In this document: piece by piece, positions 48,914-59,261 of the stretch
Numbering within the stretch: position 1 is the stretch's first letter
Layout of the letters: each line of letters opens with the position of its first letter
From: Paramacrobiotus metropolitanus
Taxonomy: Eukaryota; Tardigrada; Eutardigrada; Parachela; Macrobiotidae
NCBI RefSeq assembly: GCF_019649055.1
Contig: NW_026570233.1
Coordinates: 62,001 to 126,000 of the forward strand
Length of the DNA stretch: 64,000 nt
Direction of reading: 5' to 3'
Translations under genes and position numbers: made by a program
Notes under the pieces: model-generated
Databases searched by the model: none
Seen by the model: only the letters and a program-made list of their open reading frames with translations
What the model was told of the DNA's origin: nothing

Positions 48914-51416
48914 AGCTTGACGCTCTTTAATCAGTTGTTGGTTTCTCGGAAAGACATTACTAGCATATGTTTAATTGTTAACAGATAAGATCATAAGAGC
49001 TTTTGAAAAGTATCTGTACGCATCGAGGTATTTATACAGCGCGTTTATACAGCGCACAAGTGGTACAGTAATACTTGTAAGTGCGACATCCACGATGCCC
49101 CGCCGATGGGCATCGTGGATGTCGCTAAATGTTTAATTGCTTTACCAAAGGTCGTTCAAATAATTTTAGTATTAGCAAATACATATGTTGCCGGCAAAGT
49201 ATGGCCATGCCTCAAGCGATTTGTATGGTACTGTATCATCAGTTACCGGCTAATGCAACTATAGTTTCTTCTATCGTTTCCTGATTTACAACTGCCACAC
49301 CTGAACTCGTTGAATTACCTCGGCGCACCACTCCACGATGACGCGGTTGCGGGCACCCTAGCTGCTGAAACCGAGAAGATCGCCAGAATGACTCCGCGCT
49401 TAAACCTGCTGCCTGCCCACCTCGCGATGTACTCGTATCTTTTGAAATGCAGCATGGGATGAAATGTTCTTTGTGATTAGGCCGCCTGTTTCCGTAGTCG
49501 GCTGAGGCTGTGCATTCAGTACAAATCTTTCACTTTTATAGCAAACTTGTGACTGTATCGTTTCGCCAATCTGAATAAAAATCATGCAACTTATTAAAGA
49601 TTTGTATCTGCACATCACATGCGTGCTTATAAATAATTATACAAATACGTTTGCAAAAAGACCCGTTAATAAAATTCAAAACAATAACAAATGTACGCTG
49701 TTAAGCAAAGGCAATCTGGCATAATAAAAGCTTTAAACTAATCACGAAAATATGCCTAATAATGATCAATCTTAATCGACTAGTGCTAATGTTAGATAAA
49801 GAAACTGTAACTCGTATGCACAGCTTTATTCATCGAATTATTTTTCTACAATTTTGATTCTTCCATGTCAGAATGAACTGCGAAAACGTCGTAATTTGCA
49901 GGGTGTGATTACAAAGTCCACCAAACTCCAAAAATTCCGCTGAACTATAGCACATGGTCCGCCATTGTGCATAAACATATGTTTAGATTATGTTCTTTCA
50001 TTATAATTAGGAATTTCTGGCATACTTGGCACACTGCACGATTTTGCCGGTAACATGCGATAAAGTGGGTACACAGCGATAAAGACACAAAAGCGCGGTG
50101 TTTAATAAATTTAGCCTATAATTGTTAATTCAGTGGGCATATACAGTATACAATTCAATTCACTTATAAATTAACATGCTGTCATTACGCTAGCACTTCC
50201 GGTGGATTTCTCCGGCTATCACACCGTGATTTATGCATACAGGTATATCACTGCATATATGTTGCCGGTTATGTGCTAAACCGTGTTAAAACTACGAGGA
50301 AATATGTCTGCCGGCAATGCTGCGTTTATTTATGATAACGTAACGGTGCTTCTGTGCTTCGGTGCTGCGTGACGTCATTTCCGTCCATTTTCTATATTCT
50401 GACAACACCACGATTAATGGAGTAGTAATTAAATTTTCAGCCATTAACGGTTTATCCAGGGTACTATTGACTGATCAAAGAGGTTATGTTTAACGAATAT
50501 AAGCAATTAATTGGTTAAATGGTGTTAATCAAGGCAGACTGAAAATGTTGTTCTGTAAAATAATTGTGACGAAATTACATCGTCCCGCTACCGAGAAATT
50601 ACTCCGTGTGGCCTCGGAAGACATGTGCTTAGATATAGGATATTTTATGGAGCGTGATAAAAATTCAAATGAAATGAATGGAGCAATCGTGCAGTGGGAA
50701 CGCTGCGATAAAATCTATTTTTCCCTATTGTTCGCTCTGACATTACGGTGGTTCTTCACTAGACAGAAGCGCGGACTCCCACACGTGCTGTGCATTTTTT
50801 GTATTGTCCCGTGAAAATGATTTGTCATGCACCGAATGCCATCTTGTCTGCCGGTAACTGCCGGCCACGAATGCGATGTAAAGTGTAAACTTATCAGCTC
50901 CTAGGTGTCTTTTTTGTAAAGATTACGGAATAAGTATAAAAGTATTATTGTCAACTGCTGGATATTTTAGAAAAGGTCATTGTTAGCCATTATGCATATG
51001 TAACAAAAACGTGACGAATTAAGATGAGAGTTTATTAAGTAAGTTAGTTAGTTCATCAAGTAAGTAAGTATCATATGCATAGTGTTTGTATCATCGTAGA
51101 AGGTTATTATTAGTTGTACTATAGCTTAGCTAAATAAAGTTACGCAGTAGTGCAACAGATAAGCATTCATATACAGAGGAAGTTGCATGATATATTGCTC
51201 AATCTCAATAGTGCATTATTCAATTTTATGTCAACATTGTACAGATATTTTACGTCAACGCAATCATGCATATAACAGGCTCATCTAACTTCCGGTCAGT
51301 TAAGGAAGTAAATCCACGATTGCTAAAGCATTGTCGCCACTTCGATGACGTTCGACACAGCGATACGGGCGCGATGACGTATCCGGTGCATAAACAAACA
51401 ACCGTCGTTGATTACA
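48914..51416 (+). repeat. Dispersed repeat A, copy 2 (2.5 kb)
   Basis: Colinear with 22553-25060. It differs by carrying a perfect 18-bp hairpin at 49083-49125 (GACATCCACGATGCCC and its complement around CGCCGAT) and a reverse transcriptase fragment at 49310-49462. The core near 50170-50760 is almost identical to copy 1, including TGACGTCA at 50370-50377 and the SEDMCLDI reading frame. Confidence 0.7.
49310..49462 (+). pseudogene. Reverse transcriptase fragment
   Basis: A 50-codon frame (LNYLGAPLHDDAVAGTLAAE, then MTPRLNLLPAHLAMYSYLLK) aligns by eye with the 27.9-28.05 kb part of the intact element (LTLLGAPVLDDAIGDTLAEK, LQLLPRHHALYLLRYCLG). It is a short, diverged piece of the same reverse transcriptase family, ending at TGA. 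Confidence 0.7.
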
Positions 51417-51580
51417 GCATAATTGGTTCCAGTGCGTAGTAGAGCTGATCTGATTCCAGTGCGTAGTAGAACTACTCGAAATTAAAGAGCATGCGAATTG
51501 TGGAGAAAGACGATTTCGATATTTGCTGCTCTGCAGATCCTGTGTTCCGGGATATTGACGGTACGGTTATTCAAGATAAA

Positions 51581-51671
51581 GTTTTTCTGGATATTTTTCT
51601 GGATTCACTATGTGTTGTTTCGAATTCAGTGACACAACACATAGTGAATCCAGAAAAATATCAAGAAAAAC
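51581..51671. repeat. Perfect 28-bp hairpin inside a longer stem
   Basis: 51591-51618 is the exact reverse complement of 51634-51661 around a 15-nt loop, and the pairing extends about 10 bases outward with one mismatch. Confidence 0.9.
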
Positions 51672-51744
51672 AATTTGTTTGACCAAGTGCCGTTAGGCCA
51701 TCGTTCACTTTTTGCGGCTTGGTTTTGTCAAATTGTTAAATATA

Positions 51745-53165
51745 ATCGGATCCAGAAAAGCAACCTAATTTCAGATTTAAAGAAGGCCGGGTAAGCAGGC
51801 ATTCCTCGAATCATCCGATCGGATAAAAGTAACAATGCACTACGGCATGCATTTGTGAACCCTGTTCCGGGCAGCCATTGAATGGTTGTGTTTTTCGACC
51901 ATTCTGATTTCTTATTTTCTGGACGTAAGTTACTGCGCTATATCGAGTTAAGTTAGGGTCTTTTGACTCTTTTCCTGGTGGAAACGTTCGCAAAAACCAA
52001 CCTGAAAGGTCATGGGAATTTATTTCCGTGACCTTGCAGGTTTATTTTTGCGAATGTTTACGGCTGCATTAGAGCAATACTTGCATTATAATGCAAATGT
52101 TGCTCTAATGCAACATGAACCTGAACGTTCGTGAACACATATTTGATTGATAAGGACTCTGTCTTGAACGCTATTTCACGACTGATGAGCTAAGAAAACT
52201 TTTACCCTTGCAATGTACTTTTCTTACCTCGTCAGTCGCGTAGTTCTGAAACGAGTCGGGTTTTCTTCAAACGCCAACCAATTTCGGAATATGATTAACA
52301 GAGTTAGTAGTATACTACGTGTACATCAGTCTCGTAACCTAGTGCTGCCCCTGTGGAAGTTTTGTAAGATTTCGGGTTGATCCCATTTATATGTTTTACC
52401 AGCTTCCGGTGGTTGTTCTTTCTCAGTGGATCCATTGCTTGATTTTGTAGACGTCAGGTGACCTGAAGCAAGTAGCACAACGTTTCAGCTTTCAGGATTT
52501 GCTGTTGGTACATGGTGTCGAAATACAGAAGATGGAACAAAAAACGTTGACAGTTTTGCTTGATTTAACGCAGGCGACCTTCCGTATGCAGCTGATGTTT
52601 TGTAAAACGGAATCTGCTGTATATGGATGGTAAGAATAGATAACTGGTAACCTATGTCTGCGTTGAATGTTTTTAGGAAAATGAGAGTCAAGTATTTTCA
52701 ACGCATCGCCATTTCCGTACCAGAAACAAAATTCCGCCACTACGTATTCCATTAAGCTTCAAGCCTTATCAGAAACGGATTATGGTTAAAACTGGTAAAA
52801 CGTTTTCACAATACCTGAGTCCACATACATAATGTTCATACCGGCATTTGTTTATTTGTCAAAAAGTATGATTGTAATAAGAGCTAAGAGCCGCCTGCTT
52901 GTGACAAGCATAGTTAGACTTGTCAGAACGTAAACGATCATGACAGTACTGAGTGTCACAAATAGGCGCATGTACGGTACTTGTACAACTGGGCTCTTCC
53001 TGACATTTAAATTGCTCCAAATAACAGGAAGGATCACGCCTTTAAATATCAGGAAGATCCTGCCGTCAAATACGTCCGCAATTACAGTATCGACATGGTA
53101 TTCGAGGTGTATTTTGAGACAAATAGCGATACTACGGTTGAAGATGTCCTGATTATTAGCTATCC
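51745..53165 (+). repeat. Repeat B, copy 3 (most complete short copy)
   Basis: Shares its left two thirds with 47895-48850 and its right third with 30250-30670. Like copy 2 it lacks the recombinase/reverse transcriptase core. Between 51982 and 52111 it gained three hairpins. No coding frame of note. It looks like a nonautonomous derivative of the element family seen at 25.9-30.7 kb. Confidence 0.65.
51982..52111. repeat. Cluster of three inverted repeats
   Basis: 51982-52018 pairs with 52024-52060 (imperfect stem of about 35 bp). GCATTAGAGCAA at 52066 pairs with 52100-52111. Between these lies the perfect 16-nt palindrome TTGCATTATAATGCAA at 52081-52096. Copy 2 of the same repeat lacks the first duplication. 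Confidence 0.8.
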
Positions 53166-53370
53166 TTAATTTTTAAACTTTTAAAACGAAGGTTACGCAC
53201 GTCAAGATGTGCGTGAATCTTGGATTTCCGTGTTTTTATTTTATTAAATATCACCTCGCCCTGAACGAAAGCTTTCTTGCAGTTAAAATAAGCGAGGCTA
53301 GATGAAGAATTATACTTGGCGTTGACGTCAATGGATGAAGAAAGCCGTAGTTAATCACCCTCGACGTATA

Positions 53371-53378
53371 GTGGTGGT
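53371..53378. repeat. 8-bp target-site duplication, left (second hAT element)
   Basis: GTGGTGGT, identical to 54369-54376. Confidence 0.8.
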
Positions 53379-54368
53379 TAGTGATGTGCTACTAAATAAA
53401 ACTAAATAAATGCTATTTAATTAGTAAAAGCTTCCCTAAAATTAAATGTGTAGTAAACAGTAAAGTTTTACAGGCAAGATTAGTAAAAGTAAGTAAATAT
53501 TCAGCTACAATAGTAAATAGTAAGATTTGGCTTTTGCTAAAAGAAGTTATTTACTAATTCATTTACTAATCGAATTTTTTCGAATAACCAGAAGACTCGT
53601 TGCTGTACTAGGGCAGGTTCATCATTAACGGTGATGCATACGAGGAGGATTATGGTTGAGTCGGCAGCGCAAAGCTGCAGTGAGTTAAACTGAACACCAG
53701 TTCCGCAAGCTACTGATGTAACAATCAACCGTGGATGGTTGCACTTCGAACAACTGCGCAACAGTCAGCCGTGGGGGGTGGCATCATTTACTTACCAACC
53801 GCAGCTGTTGGTTTGTGGAACCATCCACGGTTGATTATTACGTCAATAGCTTACGGAACTGGTGTTCAGTTTAACTCGCAGCAGCTTTGCGCTACCGACT
53901 CAACTACAATCCTCCTCGTAGTCTAAATTAAAGTTGGTGCCTTAACATACGGTGGTATTGCTGTTCACGTAAACGCAATGTACCGCCGACCCGAAACTGC
54001 GGTTACGTAAAGTACTTATAATTATAGGATTTGAAACATTGCAATGCAGCAGCAGCCTGCCAAGCAGATTGTGCAGCATAGTTGTTCTGTTAGATTCTGC
54101 CTTTACACCATAGATTCGCATAAAATACAGTATATTTTGATTCCTTCATGAAATGCACAAGCGTCCCAAAAATGATAATAACATTAAGTTAGTAATTAAA
54201 TTAAATTTATTTAGTATAATTAGTAAGTAATTGGTTAGGAAAAATGTGAATAGTAAGTAATAGTATTTCAAAAATTTTTGGGTTAATAGTAAGTAATAGT
54301 AAGTAAAAGTTTTGGAAGATTAGTAAATAGTAAGTAAGGTAGCCTGAAGCTGTAGTAGCACATCACTA
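53379..54368. mobile_element. hAT-type nonautonomous transposon (990 bp) with nested MITE
   Basis: A 16-bp perfect terminal inverted repeat TAGTGATGTGCTACTA/TAGTAGCACATCACTA lies inside the 8-bp duplication GTGGTGGT. Subterminal regions are dense in AGTAAA/AGTAAG repeats on both sides. No transposase. The TA-flanked MITE at 53641-53918 is inserted in its left half. Confidence 0.88.
53641..53918. mobile_element. MITE with TA target duplication, copy 2 (278 bp), nested
   Basis: Inverted arms of about 100 bp start CGAGGAGGATTATGGTTGAG and end CTCAACTACAATCCTCCTCG, bordered by TA on both sides. The arms contain AACCGTGGATGGTT-type motifs shared with the element at 44914-45205, so both belong to one family. 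Confidence 0.8.
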
Positions 54369-54376
54369 GTGGTGGT
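54369..54376. repeat. 8-bp target-site duplication, right (second hAT element)
   Basis: GTGGTGGT, identical to 53371-53378. Confidence 0.8.
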
Positions 54377-57371
54377 AAATTAAGCAAGTAAATTAATCTC
54401 CTACGAACGGTACGGTAAGGTCAATCCAGCATGCGATATGACGCTGATTTTCACTTACGTATGTTGTTGTAAAATATTTCAAACCAAAAGTAGCTTTAAC
54501 AACAAGCCAAAGTACAATCGATTCCGGTACAATAATGATGAAGCGTGTATAGTGTATCGTAATGGTTTATGTCTACATGTTCGTGCCATAAACAACTTTA
54601 CACATAACTGCCGCTCATTAGTAGCCCATTAAACAGTGCAACCGGTTCACTTGATTACCGGCATTTTTCCTCTTTCTCTCCTGAAGGCCAAACGTAAAAC
54701 GGCCATTCACACACTACACCGTACAGGTGCATGTACACGTAGTTGTATAAGCGCCCACAACAGGAACCACCCTTGACAGGCTTATCGGACATTTTTTGTG
54801 TACACTGGACTAATGCGCACTATACATGCAATTTAGCCGCGTGCAGATGCGCAATGGCACGCAGATGGCCATTAAGCCCAGCGTAGCATGACGATCACGC
54901 AAACGGCCCGGCCTCCGGCCGCCTCGCAGCCACTACAGAACACAGGACCGCCTCCACACCAAGCAGGCTCCACTGCTCAATCGATCGGCTAGTTGTGTAT
55001 AATGCCTGTGCACATCGAGCGATAAACAAGCGCGGCCTGGACGTGCACAGCATACGGCGACCAGACATTTTCAGTTGTTCTGTTTTCGCGCTTGATGCCA
55101 CCACCGCTGACAACTGCATCCCACCACACTGACAACGCCACTACGCAGCACTTGACGGTGCTCTTTGTTCAAGCGGATTGTTTGCCGACCACGGATCGCT
55201 TTACCGGCTGCGCTGTTGTGACAACGACCGTTGGACAACCGGAAGTGCATACTCAAGGTAAGACGCTGCATGACAATGCATGCTAATTTTAAAAAGGGTA
55301 ATGTGTAATGTTATTAAAGAGATCGGTTTCGTAAAGGAATTTTGCCGGTATAATGGGAAATATTAGCCGCGGGATTTGTCAACGCTCGGCTTGTCATGCC
55401 GAGACAGATTATATGACCAGCACACATTTTACGAGTCAAGTCTCATGTTTGTTTTAACAAGCTTTACTTGTCCAAAAGGAAATTATGGTTTATTTACCAA
55501 CTGCCATGAGATACATATTGCATCCAAATGGTATAACGTCTGTTTATTTTATCACAATATCGCTTTTCACGTTGACGCGTTGGCCGCACAGTTAATTTGC
55601 TGTCCTGACATGCTACGGGATGTTTGAAAAGGAAAACAGGGTCATATTATGCATACCGTGTCAGATTGCACATAGATAGCATTGTACATTATTTAGGCAG
55701 TAGCTTTTCAAATGCATCTACCATGACACCGTTACATGGCCGAACGGCACGCTAAATTATGCATAATCGAAAAATCTGTGTAGAATATGATTTCTAAGAG
55801 GAAAAAACCTGGAGCATATTAACAGCTTAAACGTAATGCAGTAATGAGGTGGTTTCCAGCAAAAAAAATGCCGGATCAATGGCGTAAACAGATTCTTCAT
55901 CCCGCTCCCAGAAATAAATCTTCCCGCCCTGTCTTTGCCGATTTACGTTCACGGCATGTAAATTCCCGATCGATAACCGGGCGCCTGCATTTTCTCTTCC
56001 CTACTGCGCAATTAAAGATGTTTCTCAATTCTCCTGTATATTTTCACTGGATGCACGCTAGGTGCAGCATGCACAGCGGCATATTATAGTGGCCAGACAT
56101 CCAAATGATCCGTCCAACGGGATGTTGATGCTTGGTCACGACATTGCCTTATCGATTTTCCCCCCAGAGAGTCCCTATGGTTCCGGGTGCAGATGATTGT
56201 GAAGGATGCAAATAGGGCGAAATAGGGACAGGCTGTCTGGGATGGGAGATTGGCTGTGGAAATGTTTCCCTACCCGGTTACAATGTGCCGGCACATGCAG
56301 ACACGCCATCAATATCAAAACCTACGCCGTATAAACTGCAGTGAATGCACACGACCTACCAGTCTACCACTGCACACTCTGCACTTTATATACATATAGT
56401 GCAGTAAATGTTGCCAAAGAAAAGTTTTTACCTATGCGATAGGATATTTTACAACCCAATCAAGCGTTGAGAAATAATTCACCGGTGCGGAATCGTTAAT
56501 TCGGCGTTCTGTTCTGTGTATGACGTTTACGATGGTGATGACCAGCGCTGCAGTGTAGCGTAGGTGTAGTTGTAAGTCAAACTTTTATGGGCGAATCAGT
56601 CAAAATCATACAATACATTGCAATGGAAATCTGCAGTACTCGTATAATTCACCTGTAGCGCAAAATCATGGATGATTACATTACTACCTTCACTGTATTA
56701 TTTTATTGCAAATCATTCAGAGACTCTAGTTTAGATACAATATATCGTAAACCTATTTAAGTTGCACAATAACGATTCGTGACAGCACTGTGAAAGTTTG
56801 TTCGTTAAAGCGTTTTTAAGTTTTATCAGATTTAAAATGAATTGGCAAAACTTTGCGTGAGCTTTTTTAATTTTTTAGGTCCTATTTTTTAGCTTTTTAA
56901 AATCATTCCTTTTCCGGTTCACAGAAAAAAAGCTAAAAATTCCTTGGCAACAACGTCCATGTGGCTTGTCGTGGGGTTTTACCGCTTCCCAGACCATCCA
57001 CAATATTTTGTACCGTCCAAACAAAAATGTTTGGCAAAACTAATTTATCTTACATGGCTCGATAAACCATCGCTGATCAATAATTTCTTGTAGTTTATTT
57101 CCCGTTAATGGACTGATTTACACAGGAATGGTTATTGATTTATCGGGCCAGAAGTCGGCCATAATGATGTCAGCTTTTTTGCGCATGCGTGCCTGTAGTT
57201 GCCAGCGGTCTAACGCAGTGTCTCCCCAGTGTGTTGCAAAAAGTAATACATTACTTTTTTATGTACGACTAGTCACTGCAATCAATAAACGAGTGAAGGA
57301 GCAATGAGGACCACTCAGCACTTGACACTGACGAATGACACTCTTTTTGTGGTTACAGCATAAACAAAGAA
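54377..57371. other. Upstream region of the MscL gene, no confirmed gene
   Basis: No coding gene I can confirm. About 54890-55290 is GC-richer, with an open frame ending at a good donor (AAG followed by GTAAGA at 55259). It could be an upstream untranslated or coding exon. About 56090-56330 looks like unique regulatory-type sequence with an octamer ATGCAAAT near 56208. An NRF1-like GCGCATGCG lies near 57181. A probable 3' splice site (GGTTACAG, ending at 57359) lies just 13 bases before the MscL start codon. Confidence 0.35.
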
Positions 57372-57947
57372 ATGGCCGAAATCCGTGAACGCACCAAGAT
57401 TGTGGGCGGCAAAGCCGTTGCCAAGGTGGAGGGCTTCTTCGCCGACTTCAAGAACTTTATCAACCGCGGCAATGTGGTGGATCTGGCGGTGGGTATCATT
57501 CTGGGCGCGGCCTTCGGAGCCATCGTCCAATCCCTGGTCAACGACATCTTCAGCCCGATCATCGGCTTGGCGGGCAATGCCGCCCTGGGTGACCTTTTCG
57601 TCATCATGCGCTACGGCAACGCCAATGACAGCGCCGCGGGTGCCACCTACCCGACGGTCCTGAAGGCCAAGGAAGCCGGTGCCATCACACTGAACTACGG
57701 CAACTTCATTAACACCATCATCAACTTCCTCATCGTGGCATTCGCCCTGTTCCTCTTCATTAAGGTCATCTTCCTCTTCAAACGCAAGGAGGTCGCCAAG
57801 GCCCCCTCCACTGATTGGCCCTGCCCCAAGTGCAAGGAGCTGGTAAAGGAGGGTGCAATTCGCTGCCCGCATTGTACGGCCGAACCCATCGGCCCGGTGC
57901 TGAAGTACGTGGATGACATCAATGAACCGCTGCTGAGCAAGGCTTGA
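57372..57947 (+). CDS. mscL: Large-conductance mechanosensitive channel, bacterial type, with zinc ribbon
   Basis: 191 aa in one exon. MscL opens under membrane tension and releases solutes during hypo-osmotic shock in bacteria. Residues 32-49 (RGNVVDLAVGIILGAAFG) are the nearly invariant N-terminal/TM1 pore core of bacterial MscL. TM1 spans about 34-60, a periplasmic-type loop 66-111, and TM2 about 112-135 (NFLIVAFALFLFIK). A charged KRKE follows TM2. The N-terminus is about 18 residues longer than in E. coli. A C-terminal CPKC...CPHC zinc ribbon (C151, C154, C165, C168) replaces the usual helical bundle, as in some bacterial MscLs. No frameshift. Good context ATG (AAAGAAATGG). Flanked by animal-type sequence with a likely 5' UTR intron and poly(A) signal: an apparent horizontal acquisition. 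Target membrane cannot be read; no clear targeting peptide. Confidence 0.93.
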   Translation: MAEIRERTKIVGGKAVAKVEGFFADFKNFINRGNVVDLAVGIILGAAFGAIVQSLVNDIFSPIIGLAGNAALGDLFVIMRYGNANDSAAGATYPTVLKAKEAGAITLNYGNFINTIINFLIVAFALFLFIKVIFLFKRKEVAKAPSTDWPCPKCKELVKEGAIRCPHCTAEPIGPVLKYVDDINEPLLSKA

Positions 57948-58278
57948 GGATGAAAGTGGAGAGCATTGTCACTGGCTTACCGCTGCTTTTTCATTGGATC
58001 TGAATCTGCTTTTGTACTTGTAACTCGTTCGGCTCTCTCTGGCTGCCAGCTATCGCTCATTAATCAGCTCCTTCACGTTTTTTTACGATTTCCTAAGCAT
58101 TTGTGCTAGTATTGCCATTGAACCGCATTTACCTTGTTTTGTTATGTCTGTTTTAAAGTTTCTTCGTTATTTTTCTTCTAACCGTTTTTTTTTTTATTTT
58201 TGAAAGTTTTTGCAGTCTGCTCTAATTTAGGCTTTTCTAATTAGCTGTGTGTATTGTACGTTTGTGTGCCGCTGGGAA

Positions 58279-58284
58279 AATAAA
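58279..58284 (+). terminator. Poly(A) signal of the MscL gene
   Basis: AATAAA 330 bases after the stop codon, following T-rich 3' UTR-like sequence; a eukaryotic type of 3' end. Confidence 0.5.
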
Positions 58285-58576
58285 ATTTATCAAAATCAGA
58301 TTAACGATAAGCTGTACTCTGTAGTACTCGTGCACCTTGTTAAAGCAAAACAGCGCTATCTCTTAAATACTAGTAATTTTTATTACACAGTGACATTTCC
58401 GTTTCTTGTTGCGTAAGCCACAGTATAGTTCTCGGACTGTTCATACACGAAACAAGCAAATCCAATACAGCCCATGAATATCTGAAAGATTTCAGACAAT
58501 CTTAATGTGAGGCAGTACCAAATAATTATTGCATCTACAAATATTGCAAATATTGCATCTACAAGGGTATATACAA

Positions 58577-58900
58577 TATTATAGGGGGCAAAATCAAATG
58601 TGTTCCACCGTTTCCGGCTACTGCTGATGTTAGCCTGCTGGTGGTTTATGTTGTGGCTGGGCAGCGTTTCATGTCCAGCGATGCTGTTAAGGTTGGGTGG
58701 CATTGACGGTACATGTATGATGTGGTATTAGCTACACTAGGCTTACAGTTACAATATACCTCAATTTTACTGCAGTTTACCTAATGTATCTGTACGTACT
58801 TGTAAACGTAGTTGATGTTTTATGTAAACCACCAGGCTCGCATCAGTAGTAGCCGGAAACGGTGGACCACGTTTACTGTAGTTTTGCCCCCTATATGTGT
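58577..58900. repeat. Inverted repeat pair (MITE-like)
   Basis: Arms of about 70 bp (58577-58650 and 58825-58900) start at TATAGGGGGCAAAA and contain CCACCGTTTCCGGCTACT, with a 175-bp spacer. Possible TA or TATA target duplication. A 106-aa minus-strand frame at 58383-58703 overlaps the left arm and is probably not a gene. Confidence 0.65.
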
Positions 58901-59261
58901 TAAATGTCTGCAATTCGCAAACAACAACTTACGCCGGTTAAAATCCCGCGATCCATTTCGACTGTGGACAGCAGCAGCAGACTGCGCGGCATGGACTCCG
59001 CGCGACGAGAGATACTTGCCAAATAAATGCCCTCATCGAAGTCACATTGCTAAAAGTTGTTAGCTTAAAACCATTTTGAATTGTACAGCTTAAAAACCAT
59101 GCTTTACGGTAGAAGCAATAACAAAGCTCCAAATTAACAGATTACACTGGCGCCGAACTTCATAATTGTGTTTAACTACCCATAGCCAATAACGCTATGC
59201 ATAGCGGGAAGCACCATTTTATTCAAGTCCTTTCTATCATTGATCAGATTCAGCTGAATAC

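Noticed and set aside
55092-55258. Open frame ending at a good splice donor upstream of MscL
   Set aside because: Composition suggests an exon, but no downstream exon matched in phase; noted only as a possible upstream exon of the MscL transcript.
57372-57947. MscL region as bacterial contamination of the assembly
   Set aside because: No bacterial operon, no neighbouring bacterial genes or ribosome-binding site; the flanks are AT-rich animal-type sequence with a splice acceptor and AATAAA. A mis-join still needs to be excluded with reads.
58383-58703. 106-codon minus-strand ORF with two hydrophobic stretches
   Set aside because: It overlaps an arm of an inverted repeat and has no homology I recognise; probably a chance frame in a transposable sequence.
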